The notes under the pieces are model-generated. The model was not told the origin of the DNA. It saw only the letters and a list, made by a program, of their open reading frames with translations, and did not search any database. Positions 43,425-52,569 of a stretch of 64,000 bases of DNA are shown here, one piece after another. Both the position numbers and the translations under genes were made by a program. This DNA comes from Chitinophaga ginsengisegetis (GTDB lineage Bacteria; Bacteroidota; Bacteroidia; Chitinophagales; Chitinophagaceae): the NCBI RefSeq assembly GCF_900168065.1, contig NZ_FUZZ01000005.1:558001-622000 (forward strand), read 5' to 3'. Each line of letters starts with the position of its first letter. Position 1 is the stretch's first letter.

Positions 43425-44836
43425 AAATAATAGATCAGATTTATATCAACGGCGACTTTGTAACACCACATGGCGCCACTACCTTCGATCTCATTAATCC
43501 CACTACCAACCAACAGATAGGACGGGTAACACTGGGCGATGAAACAGATGTCAACAGGGCCATCGCCGCGGCAAAGGCAGCCTTCACCACTTTCTCAAAA
43601 ACTACGGTGCAGCAACGGAGCAACTACCTCCAACGCCTGCACGACGCAATGATAAAAAGACTACCGGATTTAGTGGAAGCCTCTGTCATTGAATACGGCG
43701 CACCAAGGCAAAGGGCGCTAGCCAGCAATCAACTGGCAGCCGACAGCTTCCTGCATTATAAAAAAGTACTGGAAGATTTCTCATTCACCCGCAAAGCAGG
43801 TACCTCCGAAGTGGTCATGGAACCATTAGGCGTAGTTGGAATTATTACGCCCTGGAATGCGAATGCCAGCTATATTTGCAATAAACTGGCTACGGCTATC
43901 GCGGCTGGTTGTTCGGCTGTTATCAAGCCCAGTGAAATGAGCGCTATTCAAACGCAGATTGTGACAGAAGCGCTTCATGAAGCACAGCTGCCGCCGGGAG
44001 TATTCAATATCGTGAATGGCCCCGGCAACGTGGTAGGATCAGCAATTACGCTGCATCCCGATATTGCAAAGATCTCTTTCACCGGCTCTACTGCCGTAGG
44101 CAAAATGATCGCACGCGGCGCAGCAGATACCATGAAACGGGTCACCCTGGAACTCGGCGGCAAGTCGGCCAATATCATCCTCGATGATGCCGACTTTCAT
44201 ACCGCCATTCCAATGGCAGTAGCGGCCTGCTTTATGAACAACGGACAGGCATGCATCGCAGGTACACGGCTGCTGGTACCGGAAGCACGACTGGAAGAAG
44301 TAAAGGCCCTGTTGAAAACGGCCGTGGCAAACGTGAAAACAGGCGATCCTATGAACGAAACAACGACCATAGGCCCACTCGTAAGCAGGAAACAATACGA
44401 CCGCGTACAGCAGTATATTCAACTGGGCATCGATCAGGGCGCGGAATTACTGACGGGCGGGGTAGAACAGCCCGCAGGACTGGAAGCCGGGAACTTCGTA
44501 CAGCCAACGGTGTTTACAGGGGTTACACGGGATATGCGGATCGCCAGCGAAGAAATATTCGGACCGGTTATGTCCGTGATGACTTACAAAACAACCGAAG
44601 AAGCCATCGATATCGCTAATGATACCGTATATGGCCTGATGGCATACATCAGCTCATCCAACGAAAAGAAAGCAAGGGAAATAGCCGGGAAAATTATAGC
44701 AGGAAGAGTGTTGATCAATACACTGAACCATGATCCCCTGGCGCCTTTCGGAGGATTTAAACAATCGGGTATCGGAAGGGAGTTTGGCGCATACGGACTG
44801 GAAGAATACCTTGAACCGAAAACCATCATTCTATAA
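43421..44836 (+). CDS. Aldehyde dehydrogenase family protein
   Basis: 471 residues, full-length ALDH. The catalytic residues are present: Asn in ITPWNANAS, Glu in TLELGGKSANI and the nucleophile Cys in NNGQACIAGTRLL. The cofactor loop FTGSTAVGKMI and the final FGGFKQSGIGREFG are also typical. Oxidises an aldehyde to the acid with NAD(P). Overlaps the SDR by 4 bp and is followed 4 bp later by an AraC regulator, so all three form an operon. Confidence 0.95.
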   Translation: MKIIDQIYINGDFVTPHGATTFDLINPTTNQQIGRVTLGDETDVNRAIAAAKAAFTTFSKTTVQQRSNYLQRLHDAMIKRLPDLVEASVIEYGAPRQRALASNQLAADSFLHYKKVLEDFSFTRKAGTSEVVMEPLGVVGIITPWNANASYICNKLATAIAAGCSAVIKPSEMSAIQTQIVTEALHEAQLPPGVFNIVNGPGNVVGSAITLHPDIAKISFTGSTAVGKMIARGAADTMKRVTLELGGKSANIILDDADFHTAIPMAVAACFMNNGQACIAGTRLLVPEARLEEVKALLKTAVANVKTGDPMNETTTIGPLVSRKQYDRVQQYIQLGIDQGAELLTGGVEQPAGLEAGNFVQPTVFTGVTRDMRIASEEIFGPVMSVMTYKTTEEAIDIANDTVYGLMAYISSSNEKKAREIAGKIIAGRVLINTLNHDPLAPFGGFKQSGIGREFGAYGLEEYLEPKTIIL

Positions 44837-44840
44837 TATT

Positions 44841-45626
44841 ATGTCGAAGGAAATTGTTTATTCCTGTTACGTGAACAGGAGCAGGGAAGGAGAGCAGTTT
44901 GTTCCGGTACATGTTTTTAGTTACCAGATTGCGGGTGCTATCACCTTCAACGACGGGCAACGCACACAAACTTTTGATGAAGGAACATTCCGTTTCTGCA
45001 GACGGAATAAGCTGCTCAAATTCTTTAAACAACCTCCGGAAAATGGTGAGTTTAAAACAATCTCCGTTTACCTCGATGAAACCACCCTGCGGAATTTCAG
45101 TATGGAATACGGCTACACTGCCGATAAACAGGTGGACAGTGAAACCGTGATGGAACTGAAACCCCACCCGCTGCTGCAAAGTTATGTGACCTCATTGCAG
45201 CCCTACGAAAAGCTGAACGAACCGGATAACGATAACCTGTCAGCCCTGAAACTGAAAGAAGCTATTCTCATCCTGCTGAAAGTAAATCCCGCACTCAAAA
45301 ATATATTGTTCGATTTTACAGAGCCAGGCAAAATAGACCTGGAAGCTTTTATGCAGCAAAACTATCACTTCAATGTAGAAATAAAACGTTTTGCATATCT
45401 GACCGGCAGAAGCCTCGCCACCTTTAAACGCGACTTTGAAAAAATCTTTCATACCTCGCCCAGCCGCTGGCTGCAACAGAAGCGGCTCCAGGAAGCTTAC
45501 TATCTCATTAAGGAAAAAGGAAGGAAAATATCAGATGTATATCTTGAAGTAGGATTTGAAGATCTGTCGCACTTTTCTTTTGCTTTTAAGAAGACGTTTG
45601 GCGTGGCGCCGTCGACGCTGGTATAA
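44841..45626 (+). CDS. AraC-family transcriptional regulator of the dehydrogenase operon
   Basis: 261 residues from ATG 44841, 4 bp after the aldehyde dehydrogenase stop. N-terminal cupin-like sensor (GAITFNDGQRTQTFDEGTFR) at about 30-90; C-terminal double HTH at about 165-261 (YLTGRSLATFKRDFEKIF and VGFEDLSHFSFAFKKTFG). It probably regulates the upstream dehydrogenases. A terminator follows. Confidence 0.9.
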   Translation: MSKEIVYSCYVNRSREGEQFVPVHVFSYQIAGAITFNDGQRTQTFDEGTFRFCRRNKLLKFFKQPPENGEFKTISVYLDETTLRNFSMEYGYTADKQVDSETVMELKPHPLLQSYVTSLQPYEKLNEPDNDNLSALKLKEAILILLKVNPALKNILFDFTEPGKIDLEAFMQQNYHFNVEIKRFAYLTGRSLATFKRDFEKIFHTSPSRWLQQKRLQEAYYLIKEKGRKISDVYLEVGFEDLSHFSFAFKKTFGVAPSTLV

Positions 45627-45630
45627 AAAA

Positions 45631-45657
45631 GGGCTGTCGTTTAAGACAGCCCTTTTA
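45631..45657. terminator. Bidirectional terminator between convergent operons
   Basis: GGGCTGTC (45631-45638) pairs with GACAGCCC (45645-45652), preceded by an A-run and followed by TTTT. It serves the AraC operon and the SDR gene on the other strand. Confidence 0.9.
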
Positions 45658-45660
45658 TGC

Positions 45661-46446
45661 TTAGAACCTTTGACCACCAATGGCCAAACCACCATCTACC
45701 AAAATACTCTCCCCGGTAACAAAGGATGCAGCCGGACTACTCAGCCACAACACCAGTTCGGCCACCTCTTCAGGTTTCGCAAAACGGCCAAGAGGCGCAT
45801 GTTTCTTGAAAGGCTCCTGTAATGCTTCCGCACCTTCCGTTGGAAAGAAACGGTCAAACATCGGGGTATGAATATAGCCAGGCTGAACATTGTTCACCCG
45901 GATTCCCGCCGGCGCTGCTTCAATAGCCAGTGCCCGGATCAAACCATCAGTACCTGCTTTACTGGCGGAATATACGCCAGAACCGGCGCCGGCCCCGCGG
46001 GCCAGCCACGATGAGGTATTTACAATCGCCCCACCGGTACCTTGCTTCTTGAATTGTTCAATTTCATATTTGCAGGATAACCACACCCCCTTTAAGTTGA
46101 TGCCAATTACTTTATCAAATTCTTCTTCCGGCGTATTTTCAATCAACCCGAATTGGCCTTCAATACCGGCGTTATTAAACGCAATATCCAGTCGCCCGAA
46201 ACGCGCTACCGTATCCGCTACCAGCTTTTGCACCATCGCACCCTGCGATACATCGGCCGCAATAAAATGTACATCGGAACTGATTTGCTGTAATGCGTGT
46301 AATGCTTTTTGTCCTTCTGTTTCCCGGCGTCCTGCAATCACCACTTTGGCGCCATTGCGCAGAAATAATTCAGCCGTTGCGAAACCTATACCGGTAGTGC
46401 CTCCTGTAATCAGGGCTACTTTGTCTTTTAATACTTCCTGTGCCAT
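45661..46446 (-). CDS. Short-chain dehydrogenase/reductase (glucose-1-dehydrogenase-like)
   Basis: 261 residues. Motifs: GGTTGIGFATAELFLRNGA (cofactor loop), FNNAGIEG, YSASKAGTDGLIRALA (YxxxK) and a C-terminal FVTGESILVDGGLA, the typical ending of this SDR class. An Arg after the second strand (AGRRE) suggests NADP. Its probable regulator is the AraC-family gene upstream on the same strand (69 bp away). Confidence 0.92.
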   Translation of the reverse strand: MAQEVLKDKVALITGGTTGIGFATAELFLRNGAKVVIAGRRETEGQKALHALQQISSDVHFIAADVSQGAMVQKLVADTVARFGRLDIAFNNAGIEGQFGLIENTPEEEFDKVIGINLKGVWLSCKYEIEQFKKQGTGGAIVNTSSWLARGAGAGSGVYSASKAGTDGLIRALAIEAAPAGIRVNNVQPGYIHTPMFDRFFPTEGAEALQEPFKKHAPLGRFAKPEEVAELVLWLSSPAASFVTGESILVDGGLAIGGQRF

Positions 46447-46515
46447 ATATTTTTTATTTATGACACAAAGATAGCCGGCGCATTACTCCCGGAATTATGC
46501 GAATCAAACAGGTAG

Positions 46516-47418
46516 TTATGAAATGGAAACAGTCGCCTTCCGGAACTGGTTGGGTGTTTGTCCAGCTTGTTTTTTAAAGAAGATATTAAAGTTAGAAGCA
46601 TGCTCAAAGCCCAGGCAGTAACCAATTTCCGCGATATCGCAGTTGCTGTGCAGCAGCAGCGCCTTTGCTTCGGCGGTTATTTTCTCCGAAATCCATTCGG
46701 TAGTGGTTTTTCCGGTGGTTTCCTTTAATGCCCGGTTCAAATGATTGGTATGAACAGATAAATGCTCGGCATACTCATTGGCGTTTTTCAACCGGATCAC
46801 CTGGTGCGGCGGATCAATAGGGAATTGCCTTTCCAGCAACTCTATAAATAATTCACTGATTCGCTGAGACGCGTTGCCCGCCTGGTAATAGGTTTCAGGT
46901 GGCTGCATTTTGAGCGCTTCATGCATAATGATCTGCACATAGCTCTTCTGCAATTCCTGTTTATTGGCGTAGCCGGAATTCATCTCCCGCAGCATATTCT
47001 CAAATATCTGCCGGAGAAAATCCACTTTCTCTTTATCAGGAAAAAAGATGTGATTGCCACCAGTTTTAAACAGCGGTGATTGCGCAAGACTGCCATTCTT
47101 TAAATGAGCGTCTATAAAGCTTTCCTGGAACAGGCAAAAGTAGCCGGTTTGCAGGTTGGTAGTGGGTTCCCAGGAATAAGGGATCATAGGGTTCATGAAA
47201 GAAAGACAGGCGCCTTCGATTCTGATGCTTTTATCAGAATAAGATAAAATACCACCGCCTTCTACAATGAGCGAGATCTTATAAAAATCCCTCCTGTTGG
47301 ATGGTAAATTGGTAGTACTGCAGCCAAATTCCTCCAGCCGGTTTACACTGAACTGCCCGCTTGGATACTCCTTTCCATGTAACTCAAAAAAGGATGTCAC
47401 ACTTTCTTTTGCTTTCAT
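46516..47418 (-). CDS. AraC-family transcriptional regulator
   Basis: 300 residues. N-terminal AraC-type ligand domain (about 20-150, YKISLIVEGGGILSYSDKSI) and C-terminal HTH pair (about 195-298, VHTNHLNRALKETTGKTTTE and IGYCLGFEHASNFNIFFKKQ). Domain arrangement as in regulators that control short-chain dehydrogenases in Bacteroidota. Divergent from the fatty acid hydroxylase gene by about 155 bp. Confidence 0.9.
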   Translation of the reverse strand: MKAKESVTSFFELHGKEYPSGQFSVNRLEEFGCSTTNLPSNRRDFYKISLIVEGGGILSYSDKSIRIEGACLSFMNPMIPYSWEPTTNLQTGYFCLFQESFIDAHLKNGSLAQSPLFKTGGNHIFFPDKEKVDFLRQIFENMLREMNSGYANKQELQKSYVQIIMHEALKMQPPETYYQAGNASQRISELFIELLERQFPIDPPHQVIRLKNANEYAEHLSVHTNHLNRALKETTGKTTTEWISEKITAEAKALLLHSNCDIAEIGYCLGFEHASNFNIFFKKQAGQTPNQFRKATVSIS

Positions 47419-47572
47419 CCGGTAAAGTTATGCAATTCAAACGTAATATCCGGGTAAACCCCGTTTTTCAACAATTCAACCCGTTAAATCCGCAGTTCAT
47501 GAAAAATTGGATGGCTGTAACCCGTGCCTGTTGCATTTTTACACCGGATGCTACGTATAAAAACAGCCGCAT

Positions 47573-48178
47573 ATGAAATTTGAAAAAGTGCATAACAAAG
47601 GTCAGGCGCAGATTTTCAGTAACAGGTACCTGGAGTTCCTCACAAAAACCCATCCCATCATTATCTTCGGGATATATCTGCCTGTGATCAGCTATATGTT
47701 ATACCACAGCCGCACTTCATTACATTACTCCTGGTGGAAGATCAGCTTTATCTACCTGGTAGCCGTACTCGGGTGGACACTCTTCGAATACCTCGCTCAC
47801 CGGTTCATCTTTCACTGGGTCAGAGAGCATCCGCTGGCAAAGAAAGTTACCTATACCATGCATGGCAATCATCACGAATATCCGCGCGACCGCCAGCGGC
47901 TGTTTATGCCGCCGGTGCCAAGCGTTATCATCTCTTCTTTTCTTTTTGCTGTCTTTTATCTGTTGATGAACAATGCAGCCTGGGTATTTTTCCCGGGCTT
48001 CATTTCCGGCTACCTCGCCTACGGAAGTATGCACTACGCGATCCACGCCTGGGCGCCACCCTTCAAATGGCTGAAACCCTTATGGCGTAACCACCACCTG
48101 CATCACTATAAAAATGAGGAACTGGGTTTCGGCGTAAGCTCTACTTTGTGGGACCGCGTGTTTGGTACTATGTTCTGA
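47573..48178 (+). CDS. Fatty acid hydroxylase / sterol desaturase family membrane protein
   Basis: 201 residues with four hydrophobic segments. The di-iron His clusters are present in order: FEYLAHRFIFH (HxxxH), MHGNHHEYP (HxxHH), YAIHAWAP and RNHHLHHYKN. Length and order fit the fatty acid 2-hydroxylase type, which hydroxylates lipid acyl chains in the membrane with O2. Sphingolipid-type or capnine-like lipids of Bacteroidota are possible substrates by inference. It appears monocistronic. Confidence 0.9.
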   Translation: MKFEKVHNKGQAQIFSNRYLEFLTKTHPIIIFGIYLPVISYMLYHSRTSLHYSWWKISFIYLVAVLGWTLFEYLAHRFIFHWVREHPLAKKVTYTMHGNHHEYPRDRQRLFMPPVPSVIISSFLFAVFYLLMNNAAWVFFPGFISGYLAYGSMHYAIHAWAPPFKWLKPLWRNHHLHHYKNEELGFGVSSTLWDRVFGTMF

Positions 48179-48284
48179 TAGAGGATCACCGGAAATAAAA
48201 GTAATCTGATTATTGTCGGGTTTACATTTAATTATTACCTTAGTTAAAGACGCCTGTTAAATAGCATCTTCAAAGAAGGAAGTA

Positions 48285-51200
48285 GTGATCTATACCAATC
48301 CACGCATCAATATCCCGGCTAGTGTAATATACCTGTTCCTGGCAATGCTGCTCACACGGAGTGATGTGCACGCACAGCAACAACCTATCAGTCATCTCGG
48401 CATCGAACGGGGACTGTCCAATAACTCCGTTACCTGCATCCATAAAGATCGTTATGGTTTCATGTGGTTTGGCACTTACGACGGATTAAACCGCTACGAC
48501 GGATACAGCTTCAAAGTAAGCCGGCAACAACTCAAAGCGCCCAACTCCCTCACCAATAACCGCATCGTTACCATCGCAGAAGATTCTTCCGGCTACATGT
48601 GGGTAGGTACCAAACATGGTGCAAACCGGTTGAATGGCCCCACAGGCGTGTTTCAACCTGTTTATTACCGCAGCTTAACGAAGGGCGACACGCTGCCCGT
48701 TTCTTCAGAAGTATATACCATCGTCACAAACCGGAAAGGATTGGTGCTCATGGGTACTGCCAGTCACGGTTTGCTCGTTTATCCGGCAGCCGGCAGCGTC
48801 GCCCGGCAAATTCCGCTGACAGGTGCAAACACCACCATCGCCAACAATGTTCCCGCTATTGTGAATGATCAGCAGGGCCGGTGCTGGCTCATTGTACAAA
48901 ACGTTGGCCTCTGCCGGTATGATGAAGAAAAACAGCAGATCGTACGGGTAAATGAACAACAGAAAAGAGGAAATTGCCTCATCGCCGATGCCTCCGGGCA
49001 ACTCTGGATGGGTACAGACGAAGGCGTATATTGCTACAATCCCGCCACCAACATGCTCTCCCGGTCGCTCGCAGCCACCCGCCACCAGGATAGTAAAGTG
49101 ATCAGCTTAACCATCGACGCCACCCGGCAACTATGGGTAGCTACCGATGGCGATGGCATTTTTGTAATGCCGGAACACGGAGATACTGCCTGGCAACTCC
49201 AAACCGGTAAAGATAAATCGTCCCTTACCAGCAACGCCGTGTATGCCGTGTATGAAGATCGTGATCAGCGTAAATGGATCGGCACCCTGCGCGGTGGCGT
49301 TAATATCATCGATAAACAAAAGTCACGCTTTACCACCATCACCCCTAATCCTTTACCAGGTAACAGCCCGGCCGCCAATTTTGCTTTTTCATTTTGTGAA
49401 GATGGGAATAAAGATATCTGGATAGGAACCGATGGCGGCGGCATCTCTATATGGAACCGGAAACAAAACTGCTACACCGCATTCGCCCACAAAGCAAACA
49501 GTCCCGGTTCACTCAGTAATAATAATGTTACCAGCATCGTAAAGGACCAGGATAATAATATCTGGGTGGCTACTTTCGGCGGCGGCATCAACCGCTACAA
49601 CAGGGCAAACCATACTTTTGAAAAATACACGTGCAGCCTGAATGGTTATGAAGATAAGTTCGTATGGAAGCTATACCTCGATAGCCAGAATACCCTGTGG
49701 GCCGGCGCCTGCATGGGAGGTACCATTTACCGCCTGAATAAAGCCACCAACCGCTTCGAATGTTTTGATCCGGGCCTTCGTGATATCATCACCATCTCGG
49801 AAGATAAAGCCGGCGGCCTTTGGTTCGGCACTTTCAACAGGCTGATAAAAGCAGATACAAAAAAACGGCAGCACCAGTATTATAACATGGACTTCAACGT
49901 CCGTGCTATCTATGAAGATAAAGCCCATCATTTCTGGATAGGCACAGAAGGAGGAGGACTCGTACAGTTTGATCGCGCTACCGGTAAAAACACCACCATC
50001 GCAGAACAGGAAGGGCTGCCCAATAACGCGGTACTGAATATTGAAGAAGATAATAAAGGAAACCTCTGGATGAGCACCTACAACGGTATCGCCCGTTACA
50101 GCCCATCCACCGGGCAATGCAAAAATTTTTATGAGTCGGACGGATTGCAAAGTAACCAGTTCAATTACAACGCGTCATTACGACTCTCATCCGGGGAACT
50201 GCTTTTTGGCGGCATCAAAGGATTCAACATTTTTGACCCGGCGGCCATCGCGGAAAAAAACGATTTCCCGCCGCTGCTCATCGCGGGCCTCCGCATTTCC
50301 AATACGCCATACGACCAGGAACACGCCAAAAGCAGCCACCAGCCGCTTTGCTACCTTGAGGAACTGGTACTGCCCTACGATAAGGCCGTATTTTCGCTCG
50401 ATTATGTAGCGCTGGAATACTCCTCCCCGGATAAAATCGCCTATGCATATTATATGGAGGGTTGGGATAACGACTGGAACTATGTGAACACCCAACGAAC
50501 CGCCAACTATACCCGCCTGCATGAAGGTAACTACCGCTTCCGTATAAAAAGCACCAATGCAGATGGCATATGGAACCCGCAGGAACGCATTATAAAAATT
50601 AAAGTGCTGCCTCCCTGGTACCGCACCTGGCTGGCGTATATCGTTTACGCATTGCTCACCGGCGGCCTCTTATACGCCTATCGCTTTTACCAGCGCCGGC
50701 AGGCCCGCCTCCGGTATGAAATAGAACTGTCGCATATCCGTTCGGAAAAAGAGAAAGAAGTGCATGAAAAAAGACTCTCCTTCTTTACCAACGTATCCCA
50801 TGAGTTCCGTACACCACTCACCCTGATCATCAACCCGGTAAAAGAACTCCTTTACAGCGATGGCCGCCAGATCGAAAGTAAAGACCTCACCATCGTATAC
50901 CGCAATGCACGCCGCCTACTGAGCCTGGTAGATCAGCTCCTGTTGTTCAGGAAAGCCGACCAGGAAGAAGATCAGCTGAAAATTGTGCCACTTGACATGG
51001 CCGCTATCTGCCGGGAAGTATATCTCTGCTTTACACACCAGGCAGGCATGAAGAAACTGCAGTTCGACTTCAGCTGCAACGCGGAACAGGTAATGGCATA
51101 CGCCGACCGTGAAAAAATTGAAGTAGCGCTGTTTAACCTGCTGTCCAACGCCTTTAAGTATACGCCCGACGGAGGCAGCATCCATTTCTCCCTGTCAGAT

Positions 51201-52367
51201 CTCCCGGAAGGCATCGTCATCAGTGTTGCCGACAGCGGTTGTGGCATCCCCGGCCAGGTGGGCAACAAGCTCTTTGAGCGCTTTTACCAGGTATCAGAAA
51301 AAGATACCACCCTGAAAAATGGCTTTGGTATCGGTTTGTACCTCGTGAAAAAATTTGTACAGGCGCACAAAGGCACCGTGGCATACGAAAGTGAACCCGG
51401 CAACGGTACTACCTTTACTATTACCCTCCAAAAAGGAAAAGATCACCTGCATGGCTACTCGGTTTTTGAGGAAACAGCCAAGATGGAATCCCTGTTGGAA
51501 GAACTGGTGGAAGAAGACGACCTGGCACTGATGGAAGCAGAGGAAGCTGCCGCGGAAGATACCCTGGATGTGCTGTTGTCGCCCCGCCCCAGCATGCTCA
51601 TTGTAGACGATAACGGCCAGATACGTGATTATATCAAAAGCATTTTTAAAGCTACCTTCAATATCTACGAAGCGTCTGAAGGAGGGGAGGGCTACCAGCT
51701 GGCCAGCCGCCACCTGCCGGATATCATTATCAGCGATGTATTAATGGAAGGACAAAGCGGTATTGAATTGTGCCGGCAGATAAAGTCAGACCCCGCGCTG
51801 GGGCATATCCCCGTAGTATTACTCACTGCCAGTTCTTCTCCGGAAATAAAACTAAAAGGTATTGAAGGCGGAGCCGACGACTACCTTAGTAAACCATTTG
51901 ATAAAGAACTCTTCGTTGCCCGTATCACCAATATTATCCGCAGCCGCAACACCCTGCAGCAATATTTCTACAAGGAAATTACCCTCAATACCGGTAACCA
52001 GAAAATATCGGCGGAGTATAAAGAGTTCCTGCACCGCTGTATTGCGGTTACGGAGAAACATCTCGATAACCCCGACTTTAACATCAAACAGTTCGCCCTC
52101 GAAATCGGGATCAGCCACTCTACCCTCTATAAAAAGGTAAAATCCATTTCCGGCCACTCGGTAAATGAATTTATCCGCTTCATCCGGTTGAGGAAAGCCG
52201 CAGAACTGCTCATTAATACCGGCTGCAATGTAAGTGAAGCCGCCTTCCAGGTAGGATTTAATGACGTGAAATATTTCCGGGAACAATTTTGTAAGGTGTT
52301 CGAGATGAACCCATCTGCCTACATCCGGAAATACCGTAAAAAATTTGATAACCAGAAGCAGGTATAA
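48285..52367 (+). CDS. Hybrid two-component system regulator (HTCS)
   Basis: 1360 residues with GTG start; the signal peptide begins at once and ends near ARSDVHAQ-type residues 28-32. Periplasmic region about 35-770: beta-propeller repeats (FMWFGTYDGLNRYDG, YMWVGTKHGANRL and later copies) and a Y_Y_Y domain ending near 775. One membrane helix at about 785-805. HisKA with phospho-His in NVSHEFRTPLTL, ATPase (NLLSNAFKYTPDGG, DSGCGIPG), receiver (MLIVDDNGQIRDYI; Asp in IIISDVLMEG) and a C-terminal AraC HTH. HTCS proteins sense glycan fragments and activate the adjacent polysaccharide locus, here the SusCD genes downstream. Confidence 0.95.
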   Translation: MIYTNPRINIPASVIYLFLAMLLTRSDVHAQQQPISHLGIERGLSNNSVTCIHKDRYGFMWFGTYDGLNRYDGYSFKVSRQQLKAPNSLTNNRIVTIAEDSSGYMWVGTKHGANRLNGPTGVFQPVYYRSLTKGDTLPVSSEVYTIVTNRKGLVLMGTASHGLLVYPAAGSVARQIPLTGANTTIANNVPAIVNDQQGRCWLIVQNVGLCRYDEEKQQIVRVNEQQKRGNCLIADASGQLWMGTDEGVYCYNPATNMLSRSLAATRHQDSKVISLTIDATRQLWVATDGDGIFVMPEHGDTAWQLQTGKDKSSLTSNAVYAVYEDRDQRKWIGTLRGGVNIIDKQKSRFTTITPNPLPGNSPAANFAFSFCEDGNKDIWIGTDGGGISIWNRKQNCYTAFAHKANSPGSLSNNNVTSIVKDQDNNIWVATFGGGINRYNRANHTFEKYTCSLNGYEDKFVWKLYLDSQNTLWAGACMGGTIYRLNKATNRFECFDPGLRDIITISEDKAGGLWFGTFNRLIKADTKKRQHQYYNMDFNVRAIYEDKAHHFWIGTEGGGLVQFDRATGKNTTIAEQEGLPNNAVLNIEEDNKGNLWMSTYNGIARYSPSTGQCKNFYESDGLQSNQFNYNASLRLSSGELLFGGIKGFNIFDPAAIAEKNDFPPLLIAGLRISNTPYDQEHAKSSHQPLCYLEELVLPYDKAVFSLDYVALEYSSPDKIAYAYYMEGWDNDWNYVNTQRTANYTRLHEGNYRFRIKSTNADGIWNPQERIIKIKVLPPWYRTWLAYIVYALLTGGLLYAYRFYQRRQARLRYEIELSHIRSEKEKEVHEKRLSFFTNVSHEFRTPLTLIINPVKELLYSDGRQIESKDLTIVYRNARRLLSLVDQLLLFRKADQEEDQLKIVPLDMAAICREVYLCFTHQAGMKKLQFDFSCNAEQVMAYADREKIEVALFNLLSNAFKYTPDGGSIHFSLSDLPEGIVISVADSGCGIPGQVGNKLFERFYQVSEKDTTLKNGFGIGLYLVKKFVQAHKGTVAYESEPGNGTTFTITLQKGKDHLHGYSVFEETAKMESLLEELVEEDDLALMEAEEAAAEDTLDVLLSPRPSMLIVDDNGQIRDYIKSIFKATFNIYEASEGGEGYQLASRHLPDIIISDVLMEGQSGIELCRQIKSDPALGHIPVVLLTASSSPEIKLKGIEGGADDYLSKPFDKELFVARITNIIRSRNTLQQYFYKEITLNTGNQKISAEYKEFLHRCIAVTEKHLDNPDFNIKQFALEIGISHSTLYKKVKSISGHSVNEFIRFIRLRKAAELLINTGCNVSEAAFQVGFNDVKYFREQFCKVFEMNPSAYIRKYRKKFDNQKQV

Positions 52368-52474
52368 GTTTTCGGGAGATAGAAATGCATATTCCTGTCT
52401 CCCGGAATCAAAATCCCTTGAATATTAGCGCCTTATTCCCAATTCCTCCCCCTAAATAGGCGAATCTCTCCCCC

Positions 52475-52492
52475 ATGATTCAGGATGATTCA
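52475..52492. promoter_or_regulatory. Direct repeat, candidate HTCS-binding site
   Basis: ATGATTCA occurs twice (52475-52482 and 52485-52492), exactly 10 bp apart, one helical turn. It lies about 80-95 bp before the SusC start, where an AraC-type activator is expected to bind. Confidence 0.55.
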
Positions 52493-52569
52493 TCCGAATT
52501 TTACCCCTGTCAACCAACGCAATGAGGGGCATACAGCCACCTTCATTTTCAAAAGTAATACCCAACGTT

